DNA of 64,000 nt from Nemophila menziesii. Its lineage: Eukaryota > Streptophyta > Magnoliopsida > Boraginales > Hydrophyllaceae. The translations under genes and the position numbers were made by a program. This document shows, one piece after another, positions 48,361-59,939 of this stretch. The notes beneath the pieces were generated by a model. The model saw nothing but the letters and a program-made list of their open reading frames with translations, searched no databases and had not been told where the DNA came from. Location of the stretch: the NCBI GenBank assembly GCA_029959085.1, contig JARWIR010000042.1, positions 4,682,544 to 4,746,543 of the forward strand, read 5' to 3'. The stretch's first letter is position 1, and every line of letters starts with the position of its first letter.

Positions 48361-50049
48361 GGTTTTAAAAAAGGAAAAAGGGTTCAAAACAAGATAGATT
48401 ACAAACAAAGTTGAATAGTATCAAAATAATAACATTACAAAACAAGATAAATTAAAAAACTAGTCGAATGAAAATAAATTACAAAACAAAATTGTCAAAT
48501 AAAAAGGAAATTAAACAAAGACGTGTTAATACAAGCAAATTTGGGATTGAATCAACTGAGAGAGATCGGTCCGGCGACTAGGTCACATCGAAATCAGCCT
48601 TATCTCTGAATGATTGGTTCGTAGAGGTTCATTTTATACGTGGATTAATCACTAATGTGTTGACTATGGTTAACTGGTGGGGAAGACATTTAACGCCGAA
48701 ATATATTGTGTCTGGCCTAACTGATTGATTTGCTCAATCACGTGTATAAAACCCTCAGCTTTAATGGTCAAATTAGATTGTATGACTCATGTAGTGCTAG
48801 AGGAATCCTAAACTCCTGGGTTTCAATCCTTTGTGTGAGGCCATATGGTCCTTTTCTATCTCAATCATCGTCAACATCTAATCTTGTCGTGCCAATGACA
48901 CAGATGGTGTGTCTGAAGACCCCACCATATCACCATGAGTCTTTTCTAGTAAATTGAACCCCACTCTCAAGTCATTTTGTTATAGAATTTCGATTTAAAT
49001 ATAAGTAAAAAAATAATATTTATTAAACTATAAGTGAATTTCAATGGTAGAAACACTCATCCCTCCAATATTCCGACAATAGCAGTAGCGTCATATGCCT
49101 ATGTCACCTCGTCAAAAGCGCCAGGATCCTCCACGGTGTCTAGTAAAACAAAAAATTACGATATAACCCTACTTATACCTTTTTGCAAATAAAACAATGA
49201 AAAATACAAGAAATATTACTTTCACCATCCTATGACGGGTCTGTGATAGATTGGTCGAGCCATACCCTATTCCTAGGGTTTGCCTCTCTATTTTTCTTCC
49301 TCGTAGTAGATATAACCTGTTTAAAATAAACTTACTAATCTCTACATACATATTTACCTAGAATTGATCATTAGCCCACATATCCAACATCTTGGCCCTC
49401 TATTCTAGTATAAAATTCTCAGGAACTTCACTGGATCCGAGTAATTTTTTATAGATTTTGCCCTTTTTATCCTTGTACCTAGATAAGCATTTTTGTGCGC
49501 GTTCTTTTTTATATTTATTTCGACCCAGTCAGTTTCTCCATTGCTCAACCGGAAAATAACGCTACAAGAATTTCAATATCAAACAAAAATATAGTTTTAT
49601 CCAATAAAATATACAAACAAGGAACTTACCTCTAGGATAGTCCGGTTTGATTCTTGTGGCGTTGGGGATATGCTTTTACTCCATATATTGTCTAGGAATG
49701 TAATCCTGGACCGTATTCCCTACAACTTGGGACACTGTTTCCCCGCTTTCCCAATGGGGTTCTATGTGTCATCCTCGAAACTAAAATTTAACGAGGAAAA
49801 CACCCCAAACTTCTCCTTAGCCTTCTCTATGGATCAGAGAACTTTTTTTCCAGTAACTTTCCGTATTTGTGTGCATGTAACATAATAATTTTATATAAAC
49901 AAATATATATGTTCGTTAAAAAAAATAACATTTTACCTTTAATGGTACTGCTGAGAATGGGACCAGCGGAACCCCGCTGTAGGTCCCATCCCTCACCATT
50001 TTTGTCGTGTCCACGAGACAAGACATAAACCATGATTATCTGCTACTAT
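48361..50049. other. Interior of a possible degraded DNA transposon
   Basis: Starts with 'acaaaacaagataaatta' repeats (48380-48520). Minus-strand frames at 49169-49351 and 49360-49560 have a basic composition (KERAQKCLSRYKDKKGKIYK) reminiscent of plant transposase tails, but no diagnostic domain was recognised. Other frames (48730-48957, 49670-49885) are not supported. Confidence 0.3.
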
Positions 50050-51240
50050 AGTAAGTACTCAAGTAAAAACTCAAAATTGCACAATAAGTCCCTATAATTC
50101 ACAACATTGTACTTTTAGTCATTACAGTTTTAACAAATTGCATTTAGGTCCATAAATTAACCAAAATTGCACTATAAGTCCCTATATAATTTGCATAATT
50201 GTACTAATAGTCTTTATAATTCACAAAAATGCCTTGTAGGTCCCTATATTAACCAAAATTACAGTAGAAGTCCCAATATAATTCAAAAATGCTCTTTAGT
50301 CCCTTATACTTTCAAAAATTGCAATATTAGTCCTTGTAATTCACAAAAATGCACTTTAGGTTCGTATATTAACCAAATTTTCACTACAAGTCCTTATATA
50401 TCTCGAAAATTACAGTTTTAGTCTGTTAAACTTTCAAAAACTACATTATTAGTCCTTATAATTCACAAAATTGCACAATAAGTCCTTATATAACTCAAAA
50501 TTGCATTACAGGTCCCTGTATAACTCAAAAAGTGATATTTTTGTAAAATAAGGGAATTATTGTAATATTTTTGTATAATTCAGGGACCAAGGGTGCCTTT
50601 TTATGTATATATGTACCCTTGTGTAATTTTGCATACTTCAGGGACCTTTATTATGCAGCTGTTGCACTATAGATCCCTGAGTTATATAAAATATGCATTA
50701 TGGTACCAATGATACGCAAAATTACACATTAAGTCCCTATATAGCTAAAAATCTCACTACAGGTCCCTAGCTAACTCGAAAATTGTAATTTTAGTCCCTT
50801 AAACTTTCAAAAATTACATTTTAGTTCCTACAGTTCATAAACTTTCACATTAAGTCCCTACATAACTCAAAATTGCAATCTAGGTCCATATATAACTCAA
50901 AGTGCTTTGTATAATTTAGGGGCTTATTATGAAAAAATTGCACCATGGTCCATATAATACCCAAAAAACCACCACAGGTCCCGAATTTTTGCAAAAAGTG
51001 CACTATGGTCCATATAATACGCAAAATAAGACCATATGTCCTTGAGTTATCCAAACATTGCACCATGGTCCCGATAATACGCAAAATATCGTAGGATCTA
51101 ATATCACCATAGGTGACTAAATAATTTTTGAAAATGCACTATAATTTCCTTAAACTTTTGAAAATTTAACTATTAGTCCCTATAGCTTGCAAACTTGCAC
51201 CCTAAATCCCTAAATATTTTAAAAATACAACATAATTCCC
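50050..51240. repeat. 1.2-kb degenerate array, unit about 33 bp, 'aaaattgcactataagtccctatataattc'
   Basis: More than 30 diverged units built on 'ttgcactataagtccctat' and 'aattcacaaaaatgcattttagg'. In the last third the orientation-specific phrase changes to 'gcaccatggtccatataatac'. The basic phrase also occurs in the hAT element at 46240-46400. Confidence 0.8.
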
Positions 51241-51343
51241 TAATTAACAATTTTTTTAAAAGGTGGGAAAGAATGAAGGACAAAGGGATATATACACACA
51301 CTAACATATACATATAAACAATTTGATATATATATATATACTA

Positions 51344-51482
51344 GGTAAAACTCGTGTCTGAAGACACTAAAGCAAAAATGAATTCCGTGGACAGGATTCG
51401 AACCTAGGTTCAAAAAAAACCCCGTGTCTGAAGACACTAAAGCAAAAATGAATTTCGTTGACAGGAATCGAATCCAGGTTAA
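51344..51482 (-). repeat. Two tandem copies of a tRNA-like (SINE-type) 75-bp segment
   Basis: The block 'gtgtctgaagacactaaagc...ggacaggattcgaacctaggtt' occurs at 51354-51411 and again at 51422-51480. On the minus strand it reads aacctaggttcgaatcctgtc, a tRNA B-box-like sequence. The full SINE structure is not visible. Confidence 0.6.
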
Positions 51483-51537
51483 AAAAAAAAATAAGTGGGG
51501 CCAGAATCAATCCTGGCCACCACTTATGTTTAGCCAG

Positions 51538-51540
<3 letters not shown>

Positions 51541-51636
<96 letters not shown>
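51541..51636. repeat. (TA)35 then (GA)13 compound microsatellite
   Basis: Perfect TA dinucleotides (51541-51610) pass directly into GA dinucleotides (51611-51636). Confidence 0.97.
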
Positions 51637-51769
51637 TGAATGGAGTGAGGCAGTGGAGACAGTGGAAGTATTCATCGACGACAGGGAGGATGAGCTGAGC
51701 TGTCGAAAGGGGGAGGGGGTTTGGGAAATACATAAGAAAAGAATAAAACTCGTTATGAGTTTCATAGAA

Positions 51770-51985
51770 TTTGAGACCTTTATCGACCGCTATAGCGGTT
51801 GCTAAAGATAAAGTAGGTGGTCAGTAAATAGTATTACTAAAATTGGACGGGTGTCAATATTTTAGGTGGGGAGTGATCGATAAAGGTTGAACGATTACCA
51901 AGTGGTCGCTAGAGGTTAAGTAGGTAATCGAGAAATGGTATTACTAAATTTAGGCAGCCAAAATTGAATCGTTAATTAGTAAAAT
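51770..51985. repeat. Subterminal-type repeats 'ggtcgctagagg' (right cluster)
   Basis: Contains gaccgctatagcggttgctaaag, aagtggtcgctagagg, gtaggtggtcagtaaatagtattactaaaattgg and gtaggtaatcgagaaatggtattactaaattt. These are related to the cluster at 47900-48360. The pair may mark the two ends of one element. Confidence 0.5.
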
Positions 51986-52063
51986 TAAGGGCATATTTTT
52001 GTCGAGCAGGTTTTGGGCATCTATGTGGACCCAACCCAGCCCATGCCCAAATCAACCATAACC

Positions 52064-52070
52064 TATAAAA
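52064..52070 (+). promoter_or_regulatory. TATA box of the RING gene
   Basis: TATAAAA in 'ccataacctataaaaacccc' lies about 30 bp before the likely start of a leader ('agtctctttctaacacttcaacac'). That leader is joined to the coding exon by a 5'-UTR intron (donor ccgccgtaagt, intron 52126-52387). The repeat cluster ending at 51985 is only about 80 bp upstream. Confidence 0.6.
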
Positions 52071-52401
52071 ACCCCGAACAAGTCTCTTTCTAACACTTCA
52101 ACACGCGGGTATATCATCCACCGCCGTAAGTATCTTAATATTTATTTAGGGTTTTACTCATCCCTTTTTTTCTTCTCTTGTGTGAGAGGTGATTGTTAAG
52201 CATATATAGCTTTGTGTAAAATCATATTAGGTGGTTTTGAAGTTTTAACAATCTAGAGAGTAATTTATGATAATTTTAGTTTTGATTCAATTAGGGAAAT
52301 TGTGGTTTTTATTAATTAGTCTTTCGATTTTCATTAAAAAATCTCTGTAAATTTTGGAATCAAGCAATTTCTTGTATTGATCAACAGGTATTAGCAAAAG
52401 T

Positions 52402-53660
52402 ATGGCTGGTGGATGTTTAGGTTTAGGTATAGGTTACAGTAAGAGCCGTTCAAAGGCTAACAAAACTGAGCAGAAATCAAACGTTTCATCTAAAACGACA
52501 GAAGAAACACGCGTTTATGCTCATTCAGATACATCAAAGTCAAAGTCTCCTTCCAAGTTTTCTTCAAGGTCTTCTAAAAGAATTGCTGCACAAAATCAAA
52601 ACCGTGAGTTTATCACCCTTTTGTCTTCTCTTTCACTAGTCTGCTATTAATTTTAAGAATTGAATTTACTAATTGCCCTTAATAAGTCTAACATGAAGTT
52701 ATTATTAAATCTGTGCTAGCAGCTAAGCCAACTCAAACTAATCCTTCAACACCAAGTTCAAGTTCACAAGTAATAAACCAAAGGAACCGAGTTGATTATG
52801 TTTCTAGTAAGAATTCATCCGCACAAGCCACTAAAATTAGCAGTGTCCCTAAAACTTCAACATCTAGTGTCCCTAAAACATCAACTCCTAGCCATGTCCC
52901 TAAAACTTCAACTTCTAGCCATGCCCCTAAAACTTCAACTTCTAGCCATGTCCCTAAAACTTCAACTTCTAGCCATGTCCCTAAAACTTCAACTTCTAGC
53001 CATGTCCCTAAAACTTTAACTCCTAGCCATGTCCCTAAAACTTCAACTTCTAGCCATGTTCCTAAAACTTTAACTCCTAGCCATGTCCCTAAAACTTCAA
53101 CTTCTAGTCATGTACCTAAAACATCAACTCCTAGCCATGTCCATGTTACTAAAACTTCAACTCCTAGCTATGTCCCTAAAACTTCAACTCCTAGACATGT
53201 CCCTAAAACTTCAACTCCTAGCCATGTTCCTGTCCCTAAGATGGTCAAGCCAAGACTTGGTGGTAGTCAAGTTAAACGGTCAACTAGATCTGCAGCACAC
53301 TCAGATACTCCTGTCTATCATATCACACCCAATGGTGTTGTCAAAGGTATTAGTATCTTTCTTTCTATGTACTTAATTTTGAATGATTAAATAGTGTGAT
53401 GAATGATATAGAATTTATGGGTTATTGCAGTTAGTGATAAAAAGGTGGAATATAAATGTTCTTTATGCAACAATGATTTAGCAATGGATCCAACAGAAGA
53501 TGAGGACAAGTACTATGATGAGGATGAACCTCCAAGTTTTCCAGATGTTGCTGTTCTTTCATGTGGTCATGTTTTTCATTGTGAATGCTTACTTCATGTT
53601 ACACCAGAAGAACAAGCTTTTGATCCTCCTTGCTTCTTATGTCTCAGTTTATCGTCTTAA
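52402..53660 (+). CDS. RING-H2-type zinc-finger protein with 9-residue tandem repeats, about 351 aa
   Basis: Coding exons 52402-52603, 52723-53346 and 53431-53660 have consistent phases (1056 bp). The second exon has a NAGNAG acceptor (tagcag) that allows a start at 52720 or 52723, adding or omitting one residue. Residues 1-70 are glycine-rich and then Ser/Lys-rich and basic. About residues 110-240 form 14 repeats of VPKTSTSSH/VPKTSTPSH. The last exon carries C-x2-C (KCSLCNND), a long acidic loop (PTEDEDKYYDEDEPPSF), then LSCGHVFHCECL and PPCFLC. This supplies the eight ligands of a RING-H2 finger with a long first loop. The likely role is E3 ubiquitin ligase or adaptor, inferred from the finger only. 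I do not recognise the specific family. The start ATG follows the 5'-UTR intron. Confidence 0.82.
52847..53232 (+). repeat. 27-bp coding minisatellite (14 units) in the RING gene
   Basis: Unit 'cctaaaacttcaacttct' plus 'agccatgtc'. All units keep the frame. One 6-bp insertion (HVH before TKTST) and two Ser-to-Leu changes are the main variants, so length changes preserve coding. Confidence 0.93.
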
Positions 53661-54659
53661 ACTAGTCATTCTTATTGTGGTAGTACTAAGAATTTGGGGT
53701 TGTACTGTATATATGTTTAATTCCTTAAACTTATCATTCTATGATTGGTCCAAAACACTTGCATATGTGGCTTACGAAATTTGGATAACAGTTCGGGTTA
53801 TGGTAGGATTTTCCCAGAAAACCCTGCTATGACTGACCAACTGTTTGTGTGTCACTTGCTCCTGCCCATCTCATTTTTAATCTTTTACATTTAAACGCCA
53901 AATTTAATATCATACAATATACTAAAATTTTTGAAAGAACAAACATATAAATTCTTCGTTAAATAATTGGACATATATTTTCTAAATCAAATTACAATTA
54001 CAGTAACTAAATCAAATTACATAGATTCATAGTTAAAATAATTACAATTCCATCTTCTAGATTTTTTTTTTTACTAAACCTATCAATACCGGCTCTATCA
54101 AGAATCCCAGTCATATGATTCTGATGATAATTCAAATGATGTGGGAGCTTGATTTTCCTTAATAATTGATTGAATAATCCATCTAGTTAAGAGATTGTTC
54201 TAGACTGAAGTTTAAGGCATTCTGAGTTGATAAATGTTGTCGGTCATATTGTTCTTAGGCAAGTTTGCTTATCCTTTCCCTGCAGGCTGATTTACACCAT
54301 TTATGTCCAATAACATTATCAAAACATGGTTGTATTAGGATGTCCTTTCATCAGATTTGCGTGATGTTCATTTGGAGAAGTATGTGAAAAAAATTTGTTC
54401 CAAACAGTTCACCCATCATGTGTTTTGTAACTTTGATTGCATGATTCCAAATTTTCGCTTCCAAATGGCCTTTCATTCCCACTTTAAAAATTTGTCACAT
54501 TGAGATCATTAATTAAATATTTAAATATGTTCTAATAGTATTATTGGCTCATCCCTCTTCACAAACTATTAGAATATTTGTTGAATGGACTCTCCTAACT
54601 TATACAGATCATGGTAGTTAATCTTACTTTGAACAGCCTTTTTCGCCTTAAAACAACAG
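53661..54659. other. 3' flank of the RING gene and spacer
   Basis: The first 200-300 bp are probably the RING gene 3' UTR. The rest is AT-rich with no recognised gene. Confidence 0.4.
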
Positions 54660-54668
54660 CTAAAAGGG

Positions 54669-54787
54669 TTTTTTTTTTTGTTATATAGGAGAGCCACTTT
54701 GGACTCGGAGTCATTGACTCGGTTCCAACATGCACCATTAAATTGGATGACCAAGGCCCTGTCCAGTGAGCTAATCCCAACTGGTTA
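54669..54787 (-). mobile_element. tRNA-derived SINE, 119 bp, 9-bp TSD
   Basis: On the minus strand it reads ttgggattagctcactggac (A box), then ggtgcatgttggaaccgag (B box, one mismatch), then gactccgagtccaaagtggc. It ends in 'cctatataac' and an A-run (11 T on the plus strand). It is flanked by identical CTAAAAGGG (54660-54668 and 54788-54796). A box to B box spacing and the A-tail are typical of plant tRNA SINEs. A fragment of the same family is at 28896-28960. Confidence 0.88.
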
Positions 54788-54839
54788 CTAAAAGGGGATT
54801 TATCAATAAAATATCTATAATATTTTCTTATAAAAGATG

Positions 54840-55064
54840 CACCTATTAGATAAACATGAGGAGAAGAATATTTGTATGTTTTATATTTCTGGATATCAAA
54901 TAGTGTTACAATGGAGAGTTTATATAGATGATTACTCACACCAATACTATTGCATTACATACATAAACTATATCTATTGTATTCTAACTAACTTTGTCTT
55001 ATTAGCTAGAAGATATATTCATGTGTATAACCATTTGTGTACTCATGTCTCTTGTGTGTAATCA
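54840..55064 (-). repeat. Copia LTR (left), facing minus
   Basis: On the minus strand the LTR begins tgattacacacaagagac right after the purine tract (gaggggggga) and contains ctatataaactctccattg (TATA region). In this copy the order coding end, purine tract, LTR is normal, so it is the 3' LTR of a minus-strand element. Confidence 0.7.
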
Positions 55065-55530
55065 TCCCCCCCTCAAGTTGAGCATGCGTAAAAGTGGAAG
55101 CTTGACTAGAAGAGAGGAGAAAACAACAACAAATAGACCTTTGATAAAGATATTTGCAACTTGAAGGGAAGAAGGAACATGGATAATAAGCAGTTCTTTT
55201 GCTTTAACTTGTTCACGCAAAAGTGAAAATCGACATCGATGTGTCTTCTACGTGGATGAAAAACAGGATTAGACGCTAGTGCGATAACTGAGAGATTGTC
55301 ACAAGCAAAAAGTGGAGAACGAAATTTAACATGAAGACTTTCTAACAAGAAAGACAACCATTTTAACTCAGCTGCAACGTATTCCATCGCCCTGTACTCT
55401 GCCTCAGTTGATGAAGGAGACACGGTGGATTGTTTCTTCGCCCCCCATGAAATCAGATTATCTTCCAAGAAGATACAATAACCCGTGGTGAAGCGACGAT
55501 CACGAGAATTGCTTGCCCAATCACAATAAA
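55065..55530 (-). pseudogene. Copia RNase H and 3' end (minus-strand copy)
   Basis: Encodes the final part of a copia polyprotein: ISWGAKKQSTVSPSSTEAEY, AMEYVAAELKWLSFLLE and HPRRRHIDVDFHF. It has one Val-for-Arg-type frame defect after that and then a purine tract. It is about 90 percent identical by eye to the plus-strand copy at 60040-60482, forming an inverted repeat with arms of about 450 bp. Confidence 0.85.
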
Positions 55531-55545
55531 AAATAGTAACTCACA

Positions 55546-57880
55546 TTGGAAATAGTTAGCTTATATCATCCGCTTCTTCATTTCACTTACATAACGTACT
55601 TCATGTTCCTTCCATTTCTTCAAATTTGTTGTCAATCTCTAAGTTTACTAGTGATAATCACTGTTATATTGCCTTCTCAACTACTTCTATGTCTATTTGT
55701 TGGGATGGTCTTTACCCAGTTTCTCTTGGTTCAAGCAAGTCATCAAATCATACTCCATCTTCTTCATTCATGTGTCTGTCGTCTACTTTGAACAAATCTT
55801 CAGCTCAATTGTGGCTCTATAGGTTGGGTCATCCCTCATCAAATGCTTCAGTTCCTCTTTCTTCTACGTTACATACTAAATTAGACTTTTATGGTGTGCT
55901 TTGTAATGCTTGTGCTACTTCCAAAGCTCACAAGCTTCCTTTTCCTTTAAGTGTATCACAATCTAGTGCACCATTTGATTTAATACATAGTGATGTCTGG
56001 GGTCCCTCTCTATTTCAAAGTTCTTCAATTAAATATTATGTGGTTTTTATTGATGATTATAGTAAATTAACATAGGTTTATCCTCTTACCTTAAATCTAA
56101 TGTGTGTGTTGTGTTTCAATCTTTTTATGCTATGGGTTTAACACAATTTAACCTCGTGAGTCATGTTTTTACTCCATTTCTTCAAAGTTATGGTATTTTA
56201 CATCACAATACTTGTCCTCGATCAAAATGGAGCCGCAAAGCGCAAACAAGACACTTAACTGAAACAACTCGCTCTCTTCTTTCACATAGTTTTCTTCCAT
56301 CCAAGTTTTGGTTAGATGCCCTCTCTATAACCATTTACCTCATTAACCTTTTACCTACACCTACTCCCTCTTATCTTTCTCCATTTCAAGTTCTTTATGA
56401 TAAATCACCCTCTTATTCTCATCTTCAGGTCTTGGGAGTTTGTGTTACCCTTGGCTCAAGCCATACTCTCCTAATAAACTTGCTCCCTTGTCTGAACCAT
56501 GTATTTTCTTGGGTTACTGCAATTTTACGAAAGGATATAAATGTTTTTCTTTACACTCTCAGAAACTCTTTATTTCTCGTCCTGTTGTGTACAATGAAGT
56601 TGTTTTTCCGTTTGAATTATTTGTGTCCATTGAGTCTTACAGTCTTGAGCCTTCCTATACTCATTTTGTTGATTTATTTCAGTCTCCTATCAATTCAAAC
56701 TCCTTAGCTCAACCCTCTATCAAGTTGACCTTGTCTCCACTTGATTTACCTACAGGTGAGTATCTACTTCTCATCAAACCTCCTCACAGTCATCAACTCC
56801 TTCATCACCACAACCTTCAAATACACAACCACCACCTATACCTAAACATCACATGGTCACTAGATACCAAACAAGATCACTAATACCCAGCTATAAATGT
56901 GAATTCATTATTGTTCAACCTTCCCTTATTGAGCCTTCCACTTATAAAGAAGATTCTAAATTACAATGTTGGAAGCTCACTATGTCTGAAGCGTATAATG
57001 CTCTACTTAAACAGCACACTTAGGACCTTGTACCACTACCTCTTGGTCATGATCATATCACGTGCATATGGATATATAAAATAAAAATGTATGCTGATGG
57101 GTATGTGGCTCTTTATAAAGCACGCTTAGTGGCTAGGGGTTTTCTTCAAGCTTATGGTCTAGACTATAATGAGACTGTTAGTCCTATGGTGAAACACCAA
57201 ACTATACGTGTTATTTTGTCTCTTGCAGCCACATTCAACTGGAATATTCAGCAAATCGATGTGTCAAATGCATTCCTAAATGGTGCATTGGATGAGGACG
57301 TCTATTTGGTACAACCTGCTGGCTTTGTTGATGGGACTTGTCCTTCTTAACTGCTCATTATATGGCCTCAAACAAGCGCCTCGAGCGTGGAATCACCTGC
57401 TTACTACTTTTCTTGAATACACATGGTTTTGTTGCTTCTCCTGCTAATAGTTCCATGTTTATTATGGGAAGTCATAATACTATTACTATAATATTGGTCT
57501 ATGTTTATGATATATTAGTTACAGGTTGTGATAGTGATTGTATACACTCCATTATCAATGCTCTAAAGCTTCGGTTTGAAATGAAGGATCTTAGGCATCT
57601 ATCGTATTTTCTGGGTTTAGAAATTACAACCACCAAACATCATTTACTTGTTTCACAATCTAACTATGCTAGTACTATATTATCTAAAGCTGGAATGTCT
57701 GAATGTCGAAGTACACCTACTCCTAGATTGACCAAATACTCTGTTCAATAATATCATGGTTTACTTTTATTTGAGCATCTGTTCTTATTTCAGAGCCTTA
57801 TTGGTGCATTACAGTATCTTACTATTTCAAGACCTGATATTGCATTTAATGTAAATCAACTATGTCAAGCAATGCATAAT
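55546..57880 (+). pseudogene. Copia integrase and reverse transcriptase, decayed
   Basis: 55626-56075 carries the GAG-pre-integrase part (LWLYRLGHPSSNA, CNACATSKAHKLPF) and the start of the integrase core (FDLIHSDVWGPS, VVFIDDYSKLT). 56102-56700 continues the integrase (SFLPSKFWLDALSITIYLIN, then PCIFLGYCNFTKGYKCF) with a frameshift near 56440. 57087-57350 begins the copia reverse transcriptase (KARLVARGFLQAYGLDYNET, IQQIDVSNAFLNGALDEDVY). 57338-57751 follows with the YVYDILVTG catalytic region (one Asp of the usual YVDD replaced) and FEMKDLRHLSYFLGLEI. Several stops and frame changes make it inactive. Confidence 0.85.
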
Positions 57881-57886
57881 CCAACT

Positions 57887-59931
57887 TAGGGCTGCTCAAC
57901 CGGAACCCAAAACCCGCCCACCTGCCCAAACCGACCCAAACCGAGCCCGAAAAACCGAACCCTAAAGCTACCCGAACCCATTGGGCCCAAAATAGTTATT
58001 TGGGTATTGGGCCGGTTGATGGGTTTGGCTTCGCCAAACCCGTGGGTAACCGAACCCGACCCGCCCATTTTTTTATATATAACTCGATTATATATATAAA
58101 AATATATTTTAAAAACCCAAGCGTATTTCATACGCCACCCCTTACACGTCTGTTAGTTCCCTTTCATTATTCAAAAGGTCATTTTGACCTCTCTCTCACC
58201 CCAGTCACATCGCTCTCTCACTTCTTCTCTCTGATTTCTCTCGAAAACCCTACGCCATAGCCCTGCTCTTCTCTATCCCCGTCTAATCTCGCCGGCGTTT
58301 TTGAGCGATATTGTACACCACATTAAACTCTTCTCACCTATTTTTATGGTTCGCGTTTATTGCTCTGATAAAGCTCATCGTTTTGGGTTCTGAGTTTAAT
58401 CATCTAACCATGGTTAGAGGCTTAGATCGTGGGTTGGAGGATGACAAAGCCTATATATGGCGCGGTGGTGGCTTATTATCCATTAAAAGGCCCTTTCCAA
58501 AGGTATTTTGATATTCGAAACCCTAATATTTGTGTTTTGATTTTCTGTAATTCCGATTGAGTTTTAAGCTATTGCATGTGCGAATCTTATGGTTATGTAA
58601 CAATTTTTAGTTTTATTAAAGGATTTTCTGGTTTTTCATTTCGTAATTCGAACTTGATTTGGGATTCTTAGTGTTTTGAGACTATTATGTTTGGTGTTTG
58701 ATTAGGATTTGAGTTATGGTTTGATTTTTGTAGCCAATGTTTTGAAAACCCGTTGGTATTGTGAAGTCAGATTATTGGTTGAGTTTGGGATTTGTGATTA
58801 ATTAGAACTTCATTTGATATTGACTAATAGATTGTTACCCTATTCATTTGCATGGTCTCTCAATTGTTGACTTGGTGGTTTTGTACCTGTTCTGGATTTG
58901 ATTCTATACTTCTTCACTTGTTACTCAACTTAAAGGTAATGAATTGTTTACAGAATAACTGTAAACAATTCATTTTAGAGATTTATTTGACTAATTTATT
59001 TTACTTAAGAACTGAATTTGTGGTGTTTTGTCATAATTTGCAGGTTATTTTGGCTTATACGAGTTAAGTGAGACTTCGCAAGAGTCCACTTTAACATATA
59101 AACCAATAACCTAAGGTATATAGCTGAATTCTTATAACTTACAAGTTAACAATTTTAATCAACAAAATTTAGTATGCATCTCCCAATTCATTTGACCATA
59201 TTGCAATGATTAGGTTATGAGTGATGAATGAGTAATATTAGGTGAATAATTGGTTGAGTTGGCAACAATTGAGTTGATATTTGTTTCTTGTAAGTTGTAA
59301 GATAAGTCCTTTATCCCTTAACAGGCCCCTAAGGTTATAAAGTCAATGAAGATATAAAATCTGAGGTTAAATTGAAGCCAATGATGAGACTAATTCTGAG
59401 GCTCAATCTGATATAATTCTTCTCTTTTGTTTTCGCAAATTTGCAGGAATAATCGATAAAGGAAGCTGGTTTTTGGAATGTTTTTGGAATCACTACAACA
59501 ATTGCACCCAAAGTTGTACAAGTTGTTGATTTTGCACAATTTAGGTTGCAAATTGATATGTATTCTAATTTTAAAAGTGATTCAACTTTTGTATTAAGTA
59601 ATGTACTGTAATATTCAATATGTGATGGGAAACTCTGATAATTATTGAAAACCCTACTATTTTGTGAAAGTTTCTATATTTAGTAAGTTTCCTTTTTAGA
59701 CAAGTTTTTATTTATGGAAAGTTTATTTTGAATGTATGGATTTTTTAACTGTTTTTATATTTGACACAATAACCGAACCCGACCCAAAACCGACCCAACC
59801 CGCCTTACCCAACCCGTGTGGATTTAATTAAAAAAATTGGTTATTGGGTTTCAGAAAATAAAAACCGATACTTAGGGTTGGGTTTTGGGTTTATACATAC
59901 GGGTCGATTAACCGACCCGTGAGCAGCCCTA
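57887..59931. mobile_element. 2045-bp non-autonomous hAT element inside the copia element, perfect 8-bp TSD
   Basis: The ends tagggctgctca and its exact complement (tgagcagcccta) are flanked by identical ATCCAACT (57879-57886 and 59932-59939). Both termini carry dense subterminal repeats of 'aaccgacccaaaccg' and 'cccgaacccgaccc' type. The interior (58190-59100) begins with a pyrimidine-rich leader-like stretch ('ctctctcaccccagtcacatcgctctctc'), 'gaaaaccctacgcca' and short frames, then AT-rich intron-like DNA. It looks like captured host gene 5' sequence. No hAT transposase is visible. Confidence 0.92.
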
Positions 59932-59939
59932 ATCCAACT

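Noticed and set aside
52792..53376. Plus-strand frames with LKLQLLAMS repeats
   Set aside because: Alternative frame of the RING gene's 27-bp coding repeat. The VPKTSTSSH frame joins the RING exon with correct splice phases.
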